This document shows, in pieces, positions 59,987-64,000 of a stretch of DNA of 64,000 nt. Below the pieces are notes generated by a model, which was not told the origin of the DNA, searched no databases, and saw only the letters and a program-made list of their open reading frames with translations. Source of the DNA: Bacteroidia bacterium (GTDB lineage: Bacteria; Bacteroidota; Bacteroidia; J057). Where the stretch lies: the NCBI GenBank assembly GCA_041391665.1, contig JAWKNO010000002.1, forward strand, positions 1-64,000, written 5' to 3'. Position numbers and translations under genes: made by a program. Every line of letters starts with the position of its first letter. The first letter of the stretch is position 1.

Positions 59987-61027
59987 TTAGTTTGTGTGAA
60001 GGACTACATATTTGATTTTCTCCCGTTTCCAGGTGTAAGTGATATGAATTTTTCCATCGCGGGATTGAATGACAGCCGGATAAGAATATTCGCCTTCTTC
60101 ATTTTCCAGTACGACCCATTCATCCCAGTGAATACCATCAGCGGAAATAGCTGCAACCAGTGGGGTTCTGGGGCCACCCCATTTGCCTTCGGGAGGCATG
60201 GTAGGGTTATAAATGAGCACATGTCTGCCGTCAGCGAGCGTAACGGCGTCAATGCCGGAGTTAGGATTGGGGATATCGGTGAGGATCATGGGAAGCCATG
60301 AAGCACCTTGGTCCGCAGAACTGCTGGTACCCACTTTTCCCTGTTTGGTACGGCAGAGCATAGTGATCGTGCCATCGGCAAAGGTCAGCAAAGTCGGCTG
60401 AATGGCTTCCAGTTCGTAGGGGTTGTTGATGGGCGGAGTGCGTTCCCAGGTTTTGCCGGCGTCGTGGCTGATTTCCACATGAGAAGTCCATTTTTCGCCA
60501 GCTTCATCGCTGCTGGGGGAAATGATGGTGCCATCTGCAAGCTGGATGGGCTTATTTTTAATGGGACCGAGTATGTCATGGGGAAGTCTTTGGGGTTGTG
60601 TCCAGGTATTACCACCGTCAGACGACGAAATATACATCCCCCACCATTCGCTGGGGCTGGGGCCAACCTTGTAGAAAAGTACCAATGGCCCTGAAGACGG
60701 CTGAAAAAGCACGGGGTTCCAGCAGGGGTAGCGCAGGGTGTCAGACTGGATGCCATTGGCAACTTCTACGGGTGTTGACCATGATTCTCCCTCTCTTCGC
60801 GAAAACCAGATACCCACGTCGGGATGTTTTTCATGCGTGCCCCCAAACCATGCGGCAACGATCTGGCCGCCGGGCAATTGCGCCAAAGTGGAGGCATGGC
60901 AGGAAGGAAACGGTGCTGTTTCGTAGATAAACTGCTGCACTTCAACAGTTGACGAAACTTCTGCTGCCGGCTGGCAGGCTGAGCCCAGAAGGCAAAGGAC
61001 GATTAGGGGGAATGCAAGGTTTTTCAT
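59987..61027 (-). CDS. Exo-alpha-sialidase lipoprotein
   Basis: From the ATG at 61025-61027 the protein has 346 residues, with a lipobox LLGSAC. It shows a six-bladed sialidase propeller with Asp-box motifs SSDGGNTWTQP, SHDAGKTWERT and SADQGASWLPM, an N-terminal arginine-bearing segment (GGTHEKHPDVGIWFSRREG) and a late conserved strand (YNPTMPPEGKWGGPRTP). Sialidases of this kind release sialic acid or related sugars at the cell surface. A longer frame to 61084 would put the lipobox in the middle and is not chosen. Confidence 0.8.
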   Translation of the reverse strand: MKNLAFPLIVLCLLGSACQPAAEVSSTVEVQQFIYETAPFPSCHASTLAQLPGGQIVAAWFGGTHEKHPDVGIWFSRREGESWSTPVEVANGIQSDTLRYPCWNPVLFQPSSGPLVLFYKVGPSPSEWWGMYISSSDGGNTWTQPQRLPHDILGPIKNKPIQLADGTIISPSSDEAGEKWTSHVEISHDAGKTWERTPPINNPYELEAIQPTLLTFADGTITMLCRTKQGKVGTSSSADQGASWLPMILTDIPNPNSGIDAVTLADGRHVLIYNPTMPPEGKWGGPRTPLVAAISADGIHWDEWVVLENEEGEYSYPAVIQSRDGKIHITYTWKREKIKYVVLHTN

Positions 61028-61187
61028 TGTACCAAAAAAGGAAATAATTAAAATAATATCACTATCAAGATAAATTTTGCCCAAAGTTCTTGCGTAAACG
61101 GTTAAGTTTTGGGAGCGACCGGGGCATAAATCCCGGAGAAAAATGGTAATTTAGCGTTGATTTCCGAACATTCGGTTATTCTATGTT

Positions 61188-64000
61188 ATGAAACGTCTGA
61201 TTCCCCTTTTTATACTCTTTCTGAGTGTTACTTGTTATTTGTATCCTCAGGCGGACCTCGTTCGTCAGTTGGAACAATCCCTTGCGAATACTGCTTCAAA
61301 TCCGCAAAGAGTTGATATTCTCAACGCACTTTCAGCCGCCAGTCGCACAGCTAAGGCACGCGATGCATTAAAATATGCAGAGGATGCACTGAAACTGGCC
61401 AAAGAACTCAACTACCTCAAAGGAATGGGAGAGGCTGAAGTGAATGCCGGGCTTGCCTGGCATGAAAGAGGGAAAACGGCTAAAGGGATAGAACGACTTG
61501 AAGCGGCGCTCCCTTATTTTTCAGGCACGGGTGATCAGGAATCTTTAACCACCACGTGGCAAACAATTGCTCAGTTGTATGGAAATCTCGGGCAAACCGA
61601 CAAGATGAAAGAGTACCAGCAACTGTACCTTTCTGCCAAAAATAACCGGATCCAGGAAGAAGCGAAAACCCAGATGCAAAACCTGGAATCGCGTTTTCTT
61701 CAGGAAAAAAAGGCAACCCTCAGCCTTGCAGATCAGGCCGGGAAGGAAAGAGATATGGCGTTGCATCAGCTGGATACACTCAGAGAAATTGCCCTTACCA
61801 AAGAGCTCGAAATCGCCCGGCTGGCGCAGGAGTCAGCCGAACTGGAAAGACAGTCTGCGGAGAATGCCCTGTTAATCGAAAAACAACAAAAACAGCAAAA
61901 TTACATCCTCCTGGGAGGCGGAATATTCTTTTTGATTCTGCTTGGCTTCTGGCAGTGGTACAGAAATATTCAACAGAAGAAGGTAACGCGACTGGAAAAA
62001 GAAAGAGCCGAAAAACTCCAGCAAATCGACCAGCTAAAGGATCAATTTCTGGCAAATACCTCGCATGAACTCCGCACGCCGTTACATGGTATTATCGGGC
62101 TGGCAGAATCTCTTCGTGAAAATCTAAATGGCGAGTTGGCTGAAAAACAAAAGGAAAGCCTGGGGCTGATTATTTCCTCTGGAAGGCGGTTGAGCAACCT
62201 CGTCAATGATCTGCTCGATTTTGCCAAAATGAAAAATGACGAACTTCAGCTTGTAAAAAAGCCCGTAGATGTCCATACCCTTACGGAAGTAGTGCTTAAG
62301 ATTAATACTACCCTGGCAAAAGGGAAAAATCTGGAATTGGTTGACTGGGTGCCTGACGATCTTCCTCCGGTAGATGGCGATGAAGACCGGCTGTTGCAAA
62401 TTCTTCACAACCTTGTCGGCAATGCGATTAAGTTTACCCCTCATGGTACGGTTGCTGTTCACGCTGCACAAAAAGATAATATGATCGAAATTTCTGTCAG
62501 CGACACCGGGATCGGTATTCCTGCGGAAAAACACAGTGCAATTTTTCAGGAGTTTGTGCAGGTTGACGGATCCGCAAAAAGGAGCTATGCCGGAACGGGA
62601 CTGGGGCTGAGTATTACGCAAAAGTTGGTAGAACTTCATGGCGGTAAAATCTGGGTAGAATCTCAGATTGGAGAAGGGTCTGTTTTTTATTTTACCCTGC
62701 CAGTCGCAACTGGAACCAAACAAAAGTTTCAGCCTTCCGTGTTAATTACCCAGCCGGTTGTCTATCAGAGCTTCAGTCATGATCCTGCCGGAAACCATTC
62801 AGATCCTGCTTTTGCGCCTGTTGCAACTAATGGAAAATATAAGGACCAGCCGATACGTGTACTCATCGTCGATGATGAGCCTGTAAATCTTCAGGTGGTA
62901 AAAAACCATCTGGCTGACCCCCGTTATGAAGTTACCCTTGCCATCAATGGCGAAGAAGCGTTGCGTGCGATGGAGTCCGGGAAAAAATATGATCTGGTAC
63001 TGCTGGATATCATGATGCCTGAAATGTCAGGATTTGTCGTCTGTCAGCGAATCAGGGAGAAATTCCTGCCCTCAGAGTTGCCCATTATTATGATCACAGC
63101 AAAAAACCAGGTAGCAGACCTTGTGCAGGGATTTTCTTCTGGTGCGAATGATTATTTGCCTAAACCCTTTACCCGCGACGAATTTCTGGCCCGTATCAAA
63201 ACCCATATCAACCTTTATCAGTTTAATTCCGTTGCTTCCAGATTCGTTCCCAATCAGTTTCTCCGCTCCCTGGGCTACGAAAGTATTACGGATGTAAAAC
63301 TGGGAGATCTGGTGCATAAAGAAGTAACCGTATTCTTTTCTGATATCAGGGATTATACCAGCTTGTCTGAACGGATGACACCGGAAGATAATTTTCGGTT
63401 TGTAAATGCATATGCAGGGCGAATGGGGCCAATTATTCAGAAACACAGAGGGTTTGTAAACCAATATCTGGGCGATGGGATTATGGCTATTTTCCAGACG
63501 CCAGATGAAGCTGTATTGGCCGCAGTGGAGATGCAAAAAGCTTTATTTAATTATAATCGGGAACGTGTGGGACAGGGGCGACAGCCCATCCGGGTTGGCA
63601 TGGGATTACATACCGGGCCATTGGTAATGGGGATTATCGGAGATGAGTTGCGGATAGATGCAGCCACGATTTCTGATACCGTCAACACTGCTTCACGTAC
63701 GGAAGGCCTGACAAAGTTTTATAAGGTGAATATGCTGGTCAGTGAAGCGACTTTTCAGAAGCTCAATGATCCTTCGCAGTTTAACTATCGGTTTTTGGGA
63801 AAGGTGCAGGTGAAAGGGAAAAAGCAGACTGTCGGATTTTACGAATTTTTTGATGGTGATCCGGAGGGCGAAATTACCCTTAAATGGGGGAGTCGGGATG
63901 CCTTTGAGCATGCACTCAATGCCTATTACCGGAGAGATTTTCACGCTGCCATTTCAGGGTTTAAGGATACATTGAAGCTCAATCCCGGCGACTCCGCCGC
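61188..64000 (+). CDS. Hybrid histidine kinase, receiver and class III cyclase (partial, runs off right edge)
   Basis: The frame opens with ATG at 61188 and has no stop before the window end (about 937 codons). It encodes a signal peptide, a TPR-type region (about 20-160), a coiled coil, a membrane segment near residues 239-255, then a histidine kinase. The H-box SHELRTPLHG has phospho-acceptor near H293, with N-box HNLVGNAIKF and G-boxes. A receiver domain follows, with phospho-acceptor near D607 (LLDIMMPEMSG) and K-P near 660. A class III cyclase with FFSDIRDYT and QYLGDGIMAIF lies at about 700-900. The last visible residues repeat the TPR-like tail of the cyclase at 55-57 kb. It would couple sensing to cyclic nucleotide output. 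Confidence 0.85.
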   Translation, partial: MKRLIPLFILFLSVTCYLYPQADLVRQLEQSLANTASNPQRVDILNALSAASRTAKARDALKYAEDALKLAKELNYLKGMGEAEVNAGLAWHERGKTAKGIERLEAALPYFSGTGDQESLTTTWQTIAQLYGNLGQTDKMKEYQQLYLSAKNNRIQEEAKTQMQNLESRFLQEKKATLSLADQAGKERDMALHQLDTLREIALTKELEIARLAQESAELERQSAENALLIEKQQKQQNYILLGGGIFFLILLGFWQWYRNIQQKKVTRLEKERAEKLQQIDQLKDQFLANTSHELRTPLHGIIGLAESLRENLNGELAEKQKESLGLIISSGRRLSNLVNDLLDFAKMKNDELQLVKKPVDVHTLTEVVLKINTTLAKGKNLELVDWVPDDLPPVDGDEDRLLQILHNLVGNAIKFTPHGTVAVHAAQKDNMIEISVSDTGIGIPAEKHSAIFQEFVQVDGSAKRSYAGTGLGLSITQKLVELHGGKIWVESQIGEGSVFYFTLPVATGTKQKFQPSVLITQPVVYQSFSHDPAGNHSDPAFAPVATNGKYKDQPIRVLIVDDEPVNLQVVKNHLADPRYEVTLAINGEEALRAMESGKKYDLVLLDIMMPEMSGFVVCQRIREKFLPSELPIIMITAKNQVADLVQGFSSGANDYLPKPFTRDEFLARIKTHINLYQFNSVASRFVPNQFLRSLGYESITDVKLGDLVHKEVTVFFSDIRDYTSLSERMTPEDNFRFVNAYAGRMGPIIQKHRGFVNQYLGDGIMAIFQTPDEAVLAAVEMQKALFNYNRERVGQGRQPIRVGMGLHTGPLVMGIIGDELRIDAATISDTVNTASRTEGLTKFYKVNMLVSEATFQKLNDPSQFNYRFLGKVQVKGKKQTVGFYEFFDGDPEGEITLKWGSRDAFEHALNAYYRRDFHAAISGFKDTLKLNPGDSA

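Noticed and set aside
59082..59990. 302-codon plus-strand frame opposite the quinone-oxidoreductase-like gene
   Set aside because: Antisense to a well-conserved enzyme; the translated sequence shows no family.
1..64000. CRISPR array
   Set aside because: No regularly spaced repeats with unique spacers were seen; the only clear tandem array is the contiguous 39-bp coding repeat.
1..64000. Insertion sequences
   Set aside because: No transposase with a recognisable DDE or HUH motif was found; the remnant at 38.7-38.9 kb could not be tied to one.

Overview
The window comes from a Bacteroidota chromosome, probably Saprospiria or a related lineage. Several secreted proteins end in type IX secretion (T9SS) sorting domains (around 27.6, 31.5, 34.3, 36.7 and 41.4 kb), and several promoters carry the Bacteroidota -7 element TAnnTTTG. 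The window has two parts that meet at a tRNA-Arg(CCG) gene on the minus strand (23637-23710).

Positions 1 to about 23.6 kb are an AT-richer integrated mobile element whose left end lies outside the window. A long minus-strand operon (13139 down to about 1000) encodes a DarB-like N6-adenine methyltransferase, a tiny protein, a 1421-residue SNF2-type helicase, several unknown proteins, a protein with a DnaA-domain-IV-like helix-turn-helix and a FtsK/HerA-like ATPase. A partial rmuC follows. A second minus-strand operon (20406 down to 16545) holds a small HTH regulator, a winged-helix protein that may initiate replication, unknown proteins and a glycosyltransferase. It diverges from a plus-strand run of an XRE-type regulator, small proteins and a large serine recombinase. 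The recombinase reading frame runs through the tRNA terminator and the tRNA gene, which marks the right edge of the element.

The most interesting structure lies inside the element at 13.4-16.55 kb. A Xer-sized tyrosine recombinase, lacking the insertion typical of integron integrases, is divergent from two gene cassettes: a secreted S41 peptidase, and DUF5655 plus a small membrane protein. Each cassette ends in a 68-bp attC-like imperfect hairpin with R'' and R' boxes. In each, the R'' box is a perfect 9- or 10-base complement of the start of the same cassette, the signature of cassettes that pass through a circle. This looks like an integron run by a non-canonical integrase and nested in a mobile element.

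Positions 23.7-64 kb are host chromosome with ordinary spacing. They hold a PhoD-like lipoprotein, dihydrofolate reductase, a serine hydrolase, T9SS-exported proteins, a VWA lipoprotein with a 39-bp tandem repeat, a CHAT protease next to a small protein with an amphipathic tail, an RRM protein, two NUDIX hydrolases, an M4-like metallopeptidase, a YigZ-type protein, an AI-2E family permease, a diheme cytochrome c, an AT-rich PIN-domain gene pair, a run of exported enzymes (enolase-superfamily protein, sorbosone-dehydrogenase-like cytochrome c protein, metallophosphoesterase, sialidase) and two class III nucleotide cyclases. The last cyclase is fused to a hybrid histidine kinase and runs off the right edge.
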